Assembly (NCBI RefSeq): GCF_001975665.1
Contig: NZ_CP019419.1
Span: forward strand, 2,711,501 to 2,775,500
Direction: 5' to 3'
Origin: Polaribacter reichenbachii
GTDB taxonomy: Bacteria; Bacteroidota; Bacteroidia; Flavobacteriales; Flavobacteriaceae
Length of the DNA stretch: 64,000 nucleotides
A program made the position numbers and the translations under genes. A model generated the notes under the pieces. It ran no database searches. It saw only the letters and a program-made list of their open reading frames with translations, and was not told the DNA's origin. This document shows, in pieces, positions 1 through 8,379 of this stretch. Within the stretch, counting starts at the first letter, position 1. The number at the start of each line of letters is the position of its first letter.

Positions 1-1869
1 AATCATTATCAGTTTGATATGAATAGAGATTGGTTGCCAGTTCAATTGCCAGAAAGTACTGCAAGAATTGCAAGTTTTCATAAATGGTTACCAAATATCT
101 TAACAGATCATCATGAAATGGGGAGCAATTCTAGCTTCTTTTTTCAACCAGGAATTCCAAGTAGAACAAATCCGTTAACACCACAAATGAATCAAGATTT
201 AACTAGAGAAATTGCCACTTACCATGCAAAAGCTTTAGATGAAATAGGTTCTTTATATTATTCAGAAGAAGGTTTCGATGATTTCTATTATGGTAAAGGT
301 TCTACTTTTCCAGACATAAATGGTAGTATAGGAATTTTGTTTGAGCAAGGTAGTTCTAGAGGGCACGCACAAGAAACTGTAAACGGAATTTTAACCTTTC
401 CTTTTACCATCAGAAATCAATTTACTGCGGCATTATCTACTTTAGAAGCTGCAAAAAGTATGCGTGTTAAGATTTTAGAATATCAGCAAAGTTTTTATAA
501 AGAATCTAGAAATACAGGTTTAAATAAAGCTGTTGTTTTTGGTGATGAAAAAGATGCTGCAAAAAGTTTTCATTTGGCAGAGGTAATGAAAAAACATAAA
601 ATTAAAATCCACGAATTAAAGGCTGATTTTACAGAAAATGGTAAAACCTTTAAAAAAGGATATAGTTATGTGGTGCCAATGAATCAGAAAAACCATCGTT
701 TGGTAAAAGCAATGTTCGATGTTAGAACCAAGTTTAAAGATAGTTTGTTTTACGATGTTTCTGCTTGGACATTTAATCACGCATTTGGAGTTGATTATGC
801 AGAGGATGTAGCAATTTCTAAAGCAGGAGCAGAAATTACAGATTTAAAAATGAAATCTGGTAATGTTTCATCTAAAAGTAATTATGGTTACTTATTACCT
901 TGGAATGAGTTTTACACGCCAAAAGCCTTAAATACAATTTTACAAAAAGGAATAAGAGCAAAAGTTTCGATGAGAAATTTTAAAAATGGAGGTAATTCTT
1001 ACGATTATGGAACTATTTTTATTCCGGTTCAAAATCAAAAATTGAATGCAACAGATTTATATAATTTTTTAAATAAAGTTGCTGATGAGAGCCATACAAC
1101 AATAACAGGTGTTGCTACAGGTTTAAATGACGGAATTGATATGGGATCTAATAACTTTAGAAACATTACAAAGCCTAAAGTTGCAATGATTGTTGGTGAT
1201 GGAGTTACAGGTAATGATACTGGAGAAATTTGGCATTTGTTTGACCAACGTTTTGATATGCATATTACACGTTTAGATACTAGAAATTTATCTAGAATGG
1301 ATATTACAAAATACACACATATTGTAATACCAAGTAGTCGTTTAGAAAAATCGGCAATAGAAAAAATTAAAACTTGGGTTAAAAATGGTGGAGTAGTTGT
1401 TGGTTACAAAAACACTGCAAGTTGGTTAGCGAGTAATAAAATGATTAATTTAAGTTTTGATAAAACTAAAAGAGATTCAGTTAAGAACATTACTTTCGAA
1501 AACAAATCGTTGTTTTCTGGTGCACAAGTAATTGGTGGAGCTATTTTTGAAGCAAATATAGACAGATCTCATCCAATTAATTTTGGATATAAGAATGATA
1601 AAATAGCTTTATTTAGAAACTCTACAATGTTTTTAAAAGCGGATAAAAATAGTTATAATAATCCTATACAGTATACTGCAAAGCCTTTATTAAGTGGTTA
1701 TATTTCTAAAGAAAATGCAAAAGTAATACCAAATACTGTACCTTTTAAAGTACAACGTTTTGGTAGAGGTAGAGTTATTGTTTTTACTGATAACACCAAC
1801 TTTAGAGCATTTTGGTTTGGTACAAACAAATTATTAATGAACACTATTTTCTTTGGAAATATGATGTAG
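1..1869 (+). CDS. M14 family zinc carboxypeptidase, 5'-truncated by window edge
   Basis: The frame is open from base 1 (NHYQFD before the first Met), so this is the C-terminal 622 residues of a longer gene. The first part of the zinc site (HxxE) lies outside. Still visible are LTDHHEMG at about residue 35, which fits the third zinc-ligand histidine of M14 peptidases, and LFEQGSSRGH at about residue 113, which carries the catalytic glutamate. From about residue 390 (KVAMIVGDGV) a glutamine-amidotransferase-like domain follows, as is usual in large secreted bacteroidotal M14 enzymes. It probably trims peptides outside the cytoplasm, but the signal peptide cannot be seen. A strong hairpin terminator lies about 85 nt after the stop. 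The family call is firm; the substrate is unknown. Confidence 0.85.
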   Translation, partial: NHYQFDMNRDWLPVQLPESTARIASFHKWLPNILTDHHEMGSNSSFFFQPGIPSRTNPLTPQMNQDLTREIATYHAKALDEIGSLYYSEEGFDDFYYGKGSTFPDINGSIGILFEQGSSRGHAQETVNGILTFPFTIRNQFTAALSTLEAAKSMRVKILEYQQSFYKESRNTGLNKAVVFGDEKDAAKSFHLAEVMKKHKIKIHELKADFTENGKTFKKGYSYVVPMNQKNHRLVKAMFDVRTKFKDSLFYDVSAWTFNHAFGVDYAEDVAISKAGAEITDLKMKSGNVSSKSNYGYLLPWNEFYTPKALNTILQKGIRAKVSMRNFKNGGNSYDYGTIFIPVQNQKLNATDLYNFLNKVADESHTTITGVATGLNDGIDMGSNNFRNITKPKVAMIVGDGVTGNDTGEIWHLFDQRFDMHITRLDTRNLSRMDITKYTHIVIPSSRLEKSAIEKIKTWVKNGGVVVGYKNTASWLASNKMINLSFDKTKRDSVKNITFENKSLFSGAQVIGGAIFEANIDRSHPINFGYKNDKIALFRNSTMFLKADKNSYNNPIQYTAKPLLSGYISKENAKVIPNTVPFKVQRFGRGRVIVFTDNTNFRAFWFGTNKLLMNTIFFGNMM

Positions 1870-1953
1870 AATTTTAGTTAAGATGTCTTTTTTTATTGAG
1901 TTTGATAATATCAGTAAATCTTAATCGAGAAATAACACTTCAATAGAAAAGAT

Positions 1954-1993
1954 AAAAAGTCGCAAAGTTTATAATTAAGCTTTGCGACTTTTT
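1954..1993 (+). terminator. Intrinsic terminator after M14 peptidase
   Basis: A 14-bp perfect stem (AAAAAGTCGCAAAG at 1954-1967 with its complement at 1980-1993) encloses a 12-nt loop and ends in a T run. It is placed to end the M14 peptidase transcript. Confidence 0.8.
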
Positions 1994-2074
1994 ACTTTTT
2001 ATAGTTTTGGCTTTAAATTATTGTAACAAAACGAATACTTAAACGTCTTATTTGTGTAACCAACTAAAATATAA

Positions 2075-2233
2075 ATGAGTTTTTTTAGAGTATTATTTGC
2101 TATTATTTTTCCTCCATTATCAGTAATTGACAAAGGATGTGGATCTTTCTTTATCATTTTTTTACTTACCCTTTGTGGCTGGATTCCTGGAGTTATAGGC
2201 GCTTTGGTAATTTTGAATAATCCTAAAAATTAA
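2075..2233 (+). CDS. Pmp3/YqaE family small membrane protein
   Basis: A 52-residue protein beginning MSFFRVLFAIIFPPLSVIDK and ending with two hydrophobic helices. It has the Pmp3/YqaE (UPF0057) hallmarks: an IFPPL motif in helix 1, a Gly-Cys-Gly stretch in the loop, and CGWIPGVIGAL in helix 2. Pmp3 proteins are tiny plasma-membrane proteolipids linked in yeast and plants to membrane potential and salt tolerance; bacterial homologues are often stress-induced. It stands alone between the M14 terminator and the tandem repeat array. The length is normal for the family (about 50-55 residues) and the start is ATG. A role in osmotic or ion stress is inference. Confidence 0.85.
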   Translation: MSFFRVLFAIIFPPLSVIDKGCGSFFIIFLLTLCGWIPGVIGALVILNNPKN

Positions 2234-2253
2234 TTTCAAGAATTTTCATTTTT

Positions 2254-2351
2254 GCTAACTGCTAACTGCTAACTGCTAACTGCTAACTGCTAACTGCTAA
2301 CTGCTAACTGCTAACTGCTAACTGCTAACTGCTAACTGCTAACTGCTAACT
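2254..2351. repeat. Perfect 7-bp tandem array, 14 copies of GCTAACT
   Basis: Exactly 14 uninterrupted copies of the heptamer GCTAACT (98 bp), starting 20 nt after the Pmp3 stop and ending 2 nt before the stop codon of the minus-strand csaA gene. There are no mismatches, suggesting recent expansion or copy-number instability. The unit shares the form nGCyAAn and the 7-bp period with the degenerate arrays at 13384 and 15660. Confidence 0.97.
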
Positions 2352-2353
2352 GT

Positions 2354-2692
2354 TTAACTAACCTGTTCTCCGTTTTTAATCGTTTTAGAAGCTTGTAATA
2401 GAACTACGTTTTCATCAGAATTATATACACCTAAAACTAAAACTTCGCTTTTAAAATTAGCAATTTGTCTAGGTTTAAAATTTACGATTGCAGAAATCTG
2501 TTTATTTAATAGTTCTTCTTTAGTATATAAATCTGTGATTTGTGCACTCGATTTTTTAATACCTAAAGCACCAAAATCAATTTTAAGTTGATAAGCAGGT
2601 TTTCTTGCTTTCGGAAAATCGTTCACTTCTATGATTGTGCCTATTCTAACATCAACTTTTAAAAAGTCTTCGAAGGTAATTTCGTTTTTCAT
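2354..2692 (-). CDS. csaA: CsaA family tRNA-binding protein
   Basis: 112 residues made almost entirely of one tRNA-binding OB-fold domain, the same fold as the C-terminal domain of MetRS and Arc1p. Family features seen are FLKVDVRIGTI near the N-terminus, SSAQIT in the middle, and IVNFKPRQIANFKSEVLVLG towards the end. CsaA homologues are dimeric and bind tRNA; in Bacillus CsaA has also been described as an export chaperone. The length is typical (about 110). Its stop is 2 nt from the heptamer array, so array-length changes could alter its 3' UTR. It follows the DUF962 gene by 8 nt and is probably cotranscribed with it. Confidence 0.9.
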   Translation of the reverse strand: MKNEITFEDFLKVDVRIGTIIEVNDFPKARKPAYQLKIDFGALGIKKSSAQITDLYTKEELLNKQISAIVNFKPRQIANFKSEVLVLGVYNSDENVVLLQASKTIKNGEQVS

Positions 2693-2700
2693 ATCATTTT

Positions 2701-3180
2701 TTATTCTGTTGCTTTTTTAGATTTCTTGCCCAATTTCTGAATTACCCATAATGGTCCAATCAATAAAAATTCTAAATCTTTTAAAAAAGATGGTTTTGCG
2801 CCTTCTACTTTATGTCCATAAAACTGGCCAATCCAAGCTAAAACAAAAATGACAATAGACACATAAAATAAATTAAAGTTATTGCTAATCCAGAAGTTAC
2901 CAATAATAGATAATAGAATTACAAAAAGCATTTCTGCAAAATACCAAAAACCTAGTCGTAAATAAAAGATAGAAATAACAACTGTAACCACCACAGCCCA
3001 ATTTTCTATAAACGGATTGTATAAACCTAACGTATTCTCTAAAAAAGTACTAGGAATACTCATCAGCAAACCAATAACACTAAAAAATATTAATGGCACA
3101 CAAATATAGTGTATGGCTTGGTTGGTTTCGTTTTGATGACTTATTGCATATTCATCAAAATATTCTTGTGCAGTTTTCAT
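2701..3180 (-). CDS. DUF962/Mpo1-like membrane protein
   Basis: 159 residues. The N-terminal YFDEYAISHQNETNQAIHYI and the later FYGHKVEGAKPSF match the DUF962 (yeast YGL010w/Mpo1) family, with conserved His residues (HQNxxNxxIH; GH) that bind iron in Mpo1, a 2-hydroxy fatty acid alpha-dioxygenase. Four hydrophobic segments lie between about residues 25 and 120, so it is an inner-membrane protein. In yeast the enzyme degrades 2-hydroxy fatty acids derived from phytosphingosine. Flavobacteria make hydroxy fatty acids and sulfonolipids, so a similar lipid role is plausible but is inference. Confidence 0.8.
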   Translation of the reverse strand: MKTAQEYFDEYAISHQNETNQAIHYICVPLIFFSVIGLLMSIPSTFLENTLGLYNPFIENWAVVVTVVISIFYLRLGFWYFAEMLFVILLSIIGNFWISNNFNLFYVSIVIFVLAWIGQFYGHKVEGAKPSFLKDLEFLLIGPLWVIQKLGKKSKKATE

Positions 3181-3233
3181 TATCTCTAAATTAAGTTCTT
3201 AAAGATAGGTAATTTTACAAAAATGTAAACACT

Positions 3234-3770
3234 TTATTTCCAGCCTTCACGAATCATTAATTGCTCTATATGTGCATAATGATGTTGGCAATGCCAAGCG
3301 TAATTTGCAATATTTTCTTTTAAACTTACACGTTTATTTCCTTCAGGATGTATAAAAACTCTTTGCAATTCTGCATCTGTTAAACCTTGTAATAAATACA
3401 CCCATTTTGCGTGTAAACCTTTTAAAGCATCTAAAGTTAGTAAAATTGGTGCAGATTTAGAATCACTTAATTCTGCCCAAAGTTTTTCGTCATAAGCTTT
3501 TATAAGGGGTTCATCTTCAGTTAATGCCCATTTAAAACGCATATATGCATTATGATGACTATCGTAAGAATGATGGATTACTTGTCTTATAGACCAACCA
3601 TTTTCTCTGTAAGGAATTTCTAACTGATTATCAGATAATTCTCTAACTAAAAACTCTAATTCGTGAGGAAAACGTTCTATATCAGAAATCCAGTTTTCTA
3701 TATGTTTTTTGGTAATTTGTTCAGGAATATCAACTTTACCTATTGGGTATTTTAATTCTTCTAATGTCAT
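3234..3770 (-). CDS. YfiT/DinB-fold putative metal-dependent bacillithiol transferase-type protein
   Basis: 178 residues resembling the YfiT (BstA) family of the DinB four-helix fold. The N-terminus DxxxYPIGK-like LKYPIGKVDIPEQIT is typical of YfiT. Three metal-binding histidine positions are visible: IRQVIHHSYDSHHNAYMRFK near residues 62-80 and WHCQHHYAHIEQL near 158-170. YfiT of Bacillus binds a divalent metal and was first described as a metal hydrolase, later as a thiol transferase. The thiol cofactor used here is unknown. The 2-nt gap to the downstream lipoprotein gene suggests cotranscription. Confidence 0.85.
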   Translation of the reverse strand: MTLEELKYPIGKVDIPEQITKKHIENWISDIERFPHELEFLVRELSDNQLEIPYRENGWSIRQVIHHSYDSHHNAYMRFKWALTEDEPLIKAYDEKLWAELSDSKSAPILLTLDALKGLHAKWVYLLQGLTDAELQRVFIHPEGNKRVSLKENIANYAWHCQHHYAHIEQLMIREGWK

Positions 3771-3772
3771 TC

Positions 3773-4447
3773 TTATTTTGTTAATTTCTTTAAAAATTGC
3801 TCCGAATTTCTGTTTTCAGGATTAATTGCTAGCGATTTTTTAAAGCTAATCATTGCATTAACAGTATCCTTTTTTAAGAAATAAGCTTCACCTAAACTAT
3901 TAAAAACATTTGAACTATTAGGATATAATTCAGAATTTATTTTAAAAATTTCTAAAGCATCATCATAATTCTTTTCTCTAACAAAACGATACCCCCAACT
4001 ATTTAAACTTCTTTCTCTAATAAGATAATTAGCAGAATCATTGGTTTGTATAGCTTTAAAAGCTAATAATGCTTTGTTATATTCTTTGGCTTTAAAATAT
4101 TCGCCTGCAGTTTTTTCATCAGCATTCAACTTTTTAAAGTGATATAAAGTGCCTTTATGTTCTGTTTTTGGATCTAATTCAATGTGCATTTTTGGTTGAC
4201 TCACAAAAAGCATTTTTTCATTCAGTTCTTTCATATAAAAAGAACTATCGTTTACTTTTAGTAATTCTGCATCAGTTCCACGCCATTTTGCGTGCATAAT
4301 TGCATCTTTAAAATAAATTTCTAAAACTTCATTGGCATTAAATAAATAACGACCAGAAGTAGCATTCATAAAGTCTTCAGTGTTTTTTTGAGAAGTACAA
4401 CTTGCTAATATTAATAGCGATAAAAGGAGGTAACTTAATTTTTTCAT
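3773..4447 (-). CDS. TPR-containing lipoprotein
   Basis: 224 residues with a lipoprotein signal peptide (MKKLSYLLLSLLILASCTSQ, Cys 17 as the lipidation site). Residues about 25-100 form a beta-rich domain (FNANEVLEIYFKDAIMHAKW and onwards). From about residue 115 to the end there are two or three TPR-like helical repeats (AGEYFKAKEYNKALLAFKAI; ALEIFKINSELYPNSSNVFN; AYFLKKDTVNAMISFKKSLA). TPR repeats mediate protein-protein contacts; the partner is unknown. It is the last visible gene of the minus-strand cluster after the GH115 gene. Confidence 0.8.
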   Translation of the reverse strand: MKKLSYLLLSLLILASCTSQKNTEDFMNATSGRYLFNANEVLEIYFKDAIMHAKWRGTDAELLKVNDSSFYMKELNEKMLFVSQPKMHIELDPKTEHKGTLYHFKKLNADEKTAGEYFKAKEYNKALLAFKAIQTNDSANYLIRERSLNSWGYRFVREKNYDDALEIFKINSELYPNSSNVFNSLGEAYFLKKDTVNAMISFKKSLAINPENRNSEQFLKKLTK

Positions 4448-4559
4448 TGGTTGACTGATTGATTAGGTTCACTAATTTAGACGATGAACTTACTACTTTT
4501 GTTACAAAATTTCAAATCAAATTAATCTTTTATCTTAAGTTATACTTTTTAAAAATAGA

Positions 4560-7500
4560 CTATTTACGATTTATGATTAAAGCATTAATAATCCAATGAT
4601 CTGCAAAAGTAAATTCTACCAATTCATCTTCTAAAACTTCGAGAGTTACAGTATCAATTTTTTGAACGCCAGAAAATGTTTTGTGTTTCTTTAAAATTGT
4701 TTTTCCATTGATTTTAAAAGTAACCTCAAAATTTTTTCCTTTGCTGTAAATCCATTCTTCTTTAATTCGAGAATCGCCCATATAATATTTAATATCATAA
4801 GTGCCTTTTTTAAGTTTTACATAAAATTTAGCCTCTTTTTTACCAATTAATCCATCTCTTTGCCAAAAATCGATTCTTGCTGATGCTTCATTATGATGAA
4901 ACCCAATTTGTTTTACATCAGAAGCACGCCAACCAAATAAATTTTTATTCGGATTATAAGTGTGTCTTTGATTTACTGCTGTAAAACCTTTGGCATCTAA
5001 CATAGAATAAATTCCGAAATTTAGCTTGATATCTGTTAAAGGTTCAAGTTTTTTATAGGGGTCAACTTTAGAAATTTCATCAGTAATTTCTGGTGATGCA
5101 ACAGGTTCAATTTTTGTATAATTGATGGTATTAAAACTTTCTGGAGCACCAATTAAACTTCTTTTCTGCGCAGTTTTAGTTTGTTCATCAGTACAAATTA
5201 CCAAACGATCTACACCAATATTAGTATCTACTTGATATAATGTTAATGTATGGTAACCAGGTTTATCAACCGTAATTTCAAAAGGAATTTTTTCCATTAA
5301 AGCCAGTACATTTTTATGCCAACTTAAGCTTTCTTTAGTTCCATCAGACATTTTTAAAGATAATTTTTCTCCTTTTTTTCTGATTCCAGTTAGTACTTTA
5401 GGAGACTCATCATCTAAACCAATACCAATTTCACAAGTTTTTCCTTTTCCTTCATTTAAGGTTGGTAATCGATATAATTCACCATAAAAAGTTCCTGAAT
5501 TCGTAAAATATACTGAATACTCTAATTTGGCTGCTTCCTCTTTTATGTCTTGTTTAATTTTAGAGCCTCCTTTTAAAAACATAGACGATTTTTTATAACC
5601 ATAATGTTTAAATTCTTCCCATTTATCACCTAATTTTCCATCAGTTTTTTTCTGATAATGTTCAGCTTCTATCGTTAAAAATCCATTGCCTTCTATGTAA
5701 GATTTTTCTTTTAACTGAATATTGTGTTGGGTTGCTTTTACAGGAAATGATTTAGAAAAACCATTTGTATCTCTTACAATAATTGTAGTTGTATTTATAC
5801 CATTTTTGGTTTTAGACCAATCAACAGAAACAAGAATGCGTTCTTCAATTTTTACGCTTCCAGAAGATTTTGTGAAATTGATCCAATCTGCATTAGTTTC
5901 AATAGTCCAAGAATTTGCATTTACTTCTTTATTAAAAATATCGATAAATCTTTGATTATCTTCAAAAGAAGAAAAACGCAGTTCAATATCTTCATCACCC
6001 AAAACCTGACCTTCGCAAACTGCTCCAATTCCTGTTTTTCCTTCCTCTTTAAAAAGTTGGTTATACACTAAATTGTTAGGAATATTAGCAACATCAAAAA
6101 CACGTTCTACGCTATTGTATTCTGCATAAGGATCCATAATTCCATCCCATTTTCCATTTATAATTTCTTTGTAATATTTTAAATCCTTTTGAATTTTAGC
6201 TTCTGCTTTTTCCGATAAAACCTTGTAAGCATTTACACTTGCTAGTCTTCCTTGTTTGGTGTATGCGATGTTTTTACGATAATACACCGCTTTTTGCAGC
6301 ATATAATGTGTAGATTTTATAGGATAATATGCCAAATGCCAAAAGGGTATTTTCGCAGATTCATCTAAATCATCATAAATTGCTTTTGCTTTTTGTTCTA
6401 AAACTTTTGCTTTTTCTATATGTCTTTGGGCTTCATCACCAAAATCATACAAACTGTAATATTGATACATCCAGTTTTTTTCGAATTCCCAAACCCAAAA
6501 AGGCACCATTGGTTCTGGCTTTTTAGACCAAGTTAGCGTATGGAAATCTGTTATTAAATCAGCAATTTCTTTCCCTTTTTCAGCATTTACATTAAAATGT
6601 TGTTGTGCTGTTTTTTCTATAAAAGTTTTTGTGGTGTTTTTCGGATATGCATCAATATCATAAGCCAAAGACATAAAAAACTGAAGACCTAATTCTGCAG
6701 GTTTAATATCACCTACATTTACAATCCAGAATTTTCGAGCATTATTATCGTAAACTTTTCTCAATTCCTCTTGCACTAAAGGCAGTGGAGTAGTGTACAA
6801 CCAATCGTAAGTTGTTGGGTAACCTTGGTAAGCCAAATGATAATAAATTCCATTTCCTCCAGGGTGTTTTTGCTCTTCTTTGTTGGGTAATTGACGTGCA
6901 TGCCCAAAATTATCTTCTGTCCAAACCATTATCACATCATCAGGTATTTTTAAGCCTTCTGCTTTTTCTTTACCATCTTTACTTTCTCCATTATACAATT
7001 CTCCAGTTTCTTCATAAGGAATAAAAACTTGAGGAACTGCATCTTCAGAACCAAAAGTCGTTTTAATCATTGCTCTTTGGCGATCAATAACTGTCTGTAA
7101 TAATTTTACTTTATTTTCTAAAGTTGGGTTTTTTAAATTTTCATAACGAAAAGGAGAATCGTGTACACCTCTAATTCCTAAAGTGTAAATCATATTAAAA
7201 TCTTTAGATTCGTCTAATCTCTCTTGCCAATAAGCTTCAATTGTTTTTGGGTTTACAGTATAATCCCAAACAGGTACACCTTTTGCATCAAACATATCTT
7301 TATGTGCTTCTGCCCAAGGATACCATTCATCGTAATTATTTCGTCCCATTTGTTCACAATGAGATGCACCTACATAAATACCATATTCTTTGGCGTTTTT
7401 TGGGTTGATGGGAATTCCATTTTTGTCTTTCGCCTCAAAAAAATAACTACTTCTAAGCATCATTCCTGGCCAGATGGTATTTGCTTTTAAACGCAATAAA

Positions 7501-8162
7501 AGTTCAAAAACTCTTTTATAAACCTCAGGACTTGGGTGTGTATTAGTTTCGTTTTTTGATGTTTTTTCGCTCCAAGTAGTAAGAGCCTCTTCATCATTTA
7601 TAAAAATTCCACGATATTCTACAGAAGGTTCTTTAGGTAAAACCAAACAATCTTTTAAAATCACTTTATTCTTTTTCTGAGGTACAACATCTGCCCACCA
7701 ATATAAAGGAGAAACTCCTATTTTTTCTGATATTTCATAAATACCATAAACAGTTCCTAATGCATCACTACCTGCAACAACTAGAGCATTTTTAATATTT
7801 TCTGACGGATTTTCTAAGCTTTTTAATAAGAACGATTGCTTCAAATTATCAATTCCTTTGGCTTCGTTTAATAAACCTTTTTGGTCTAATTGTTGGATAA
7901 AAGGATTATGAATAGTTCCAATAATTATGGTGTTTTCACTAACTTGATCTACTGAATGTATTATAGTTGGCATAGAACCTGTAACTATTTTAATGTCTTT
8001 TTGCAGATCATTTACAGCTCTAATTATCTGCGGACTTTCTTCTTGTGATACATAAATTGTAGCTACTTTTCCACTATTAAAAACTGGGAATCCTTGTTCT
8101 TTTGTACAAGAGATAAATACTAAAAATGATAAACTAATCAGTAATTTTAAACTATTTGACAT
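4560..8162 (-). CDS. Glycoside hydrolase family 115 (xylan alpha-1,2-glucuronidase-type) lipoprotein
   Basis: GH115 enzymes remove (4-O-methyl-)glucuronic acid side chains from xylans and related polysaccharides. The core is recognised from GIFINDEEALTTW, LRLKANTIWPGMM, YGIYVGASHCEQMGRNNYDEW, VWTEDNFGHARQLP and LAYQGYPTTYDW (about residues 190-480), followed by the helical region and C-terminal carbohydrate-binding-like beta domains (GNGFLTIEAEHY at about 820; a last domain from about 1060). The start was moved from an in-frame TTG at 8195 to ATG 8162 because it gives a clean lipoprotein signal (Cys 19, followed by TKEQ) and a -7 element covers the TTG. The C-TKE sequence is compatible with surface export in flavobacteria (inference). 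About 1200 residues; some GH115 enzymes are shorter (about 850). No SusC/SusD genes lie nearby. It is divergent from a membrane regulator. Confidence 0.9.
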   Translation of the reverse strand: MSNSLKLLISLSFLVFISCTKEQGFPVFNSGKVATIYVSQEESPQIIRAVNDLQKDIKIVTGSMPTIIHSVDQVSENTIIIGTIHNPFIQQLDQKGLLNEAKGIDNLKQSFLLKSLENPSENIKNALVVAGSDALGTVYGIYEISEKIGVSPLYWWADVVPQKKNKVILKDCLVLPKEPSVEYRGIFINDEEALTTWSEKTSKNETNTHPSPEVYKRVFELLLRLKANTIWPGMMLRSSYFFEAKDKNGIPINPKNAKEYGIYVGASHCEQMGRNNYDEWYPWAEAHKDMFDAKGVPVWDYTVNPKTIEAYWQERLDESKDFNMIYTLGIRGVHDSPFRYENLKNPTLENKVKLLQTVIDRQRAMIKTTFGSEDAVPQVFIPYEETGELYNGESKDGKEKAEGLKIPDDVIMVWTEDNFGHARQLPNKEEQKHPGGNGIYYHLAYQGYPTTYDWLYTTPLPLVQEELRKVYDNNARKFWIVNVGDIKPAELGLQFFMSLAYDIDAYPKNTTKTFIEKTAQQHFNVNAEKGKEIADLITDFHTLTWSKKPEPMVPFWVWEFEKNWMYQYYSLYDFGDEAQRHIEKAKVLEQKAKAIYDDLDESAKIPFWHLAYYPIKSTHYMLQKAVYYRKNIAYTKQGRLASVNAYKVLSEKAEAKIQKDLKYYKEIINGKWDGIMDPYAEYNSVERVFDVANIPNNLVYNQLFKEEGKTGIGAVCEGQVLGDEDIELRFSSFEDNQRFIDIFNKEVNANSWTIETNADWINFTKSSGSVKIEERILVSVDWSKTKNGINTTTIIVRDTNGFSKSFPVKATQHNIQLKEKSYIEGNGFLTIEAEHYQKKTDGKLGDKWEEFKHYGYKKSSMFLKGGSKIKQDIKEEAAKLEYSVYFTNSGTFYGELYRLPTLNEGKGKTCEIGIGLDDESPKVLTGIRKKGEKLSLKMSDGTKESLSWHKNVLALMEKIPFEITVDKPGYHTLTLYQVDTNIGVDRLVICTDEQTKTAQKRSLIGAPESFNTINYTKIEPVASPEITDEISKVDPYKKLEPLTDIKLNFGIYSMLDAKGFTAVNQRHTYNPNKNLFGWRASDVKQIGFHHNEASARIDFWQRDGLIGKKEAKFYVKLKKGTYDIKYYMGDSRIKEEWIYSKGKNFEVTFKINGKTILKKHKTFSGVQKIDTVTLEVLEDELVEFTFADHWIINALIINRK

Positions 8163-8192
8163 TTGATAATTTATTAATGAATTGACGATGAT

Positions 8193-8200
8193 CAAATTTA
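8193..8200 (-). promoter_or_regulatory. Bacteroidota -7 element for the GH115 gene
   Basis: Minus-strand TAAATTTG matches the TAnnTTTG consensus 30 nt before the chosen ATG (8162). No clear TTTG -33 element is visible. Its position argues against the in-frame TTG at 8193-8195 being the start. Confidence 0.45.
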
Positions 8201-8354
8201 TAGTAAGTTATTTGCTCTTGAATGATTTTTAGATTAAAATCACGTTTTTTAACCGTTTAAAATTTAATTTAAATGTTTGTTATTTAATTGTTTAAGTGTA
8301 TTTTGATTTTTAGTGGCTAATTGATAATGTTTGTGTATTTAAGTTTTCTTAACT

Positions 8355-8374
8355 ACTTTAGAAGACTCTAAAGT
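8355..8374. promoter_or_regulatory. Perfect inverted repeat, operator or 5'-UTR hairpin candidate
   Basis: ACTTTAGA-AGAC-TCTAAAGT: 8-bp perfect arms around a 4-nt spacer, ending 5 nt before the ATG of the membrane winged-helix protein. It could be an operator for autoregulation or an RNA hairpin that controls translation. Confidence 0.5.
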
Positions 8375-8379
8375 CGCAA

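Noticed and set aside
2254..2351. CRISPR array
   Set aside because: The repeats are 7 bp and contiguous, with no spacers and no cas genes in the window.
5722..5955. Plus-strand open frames inside the GH115 gene and many similar antisense frames in secA, mutS2 and the AsmA-like gene
   Set aside because: They are shadows of well-supported genes, lack promoters and family resemblance.
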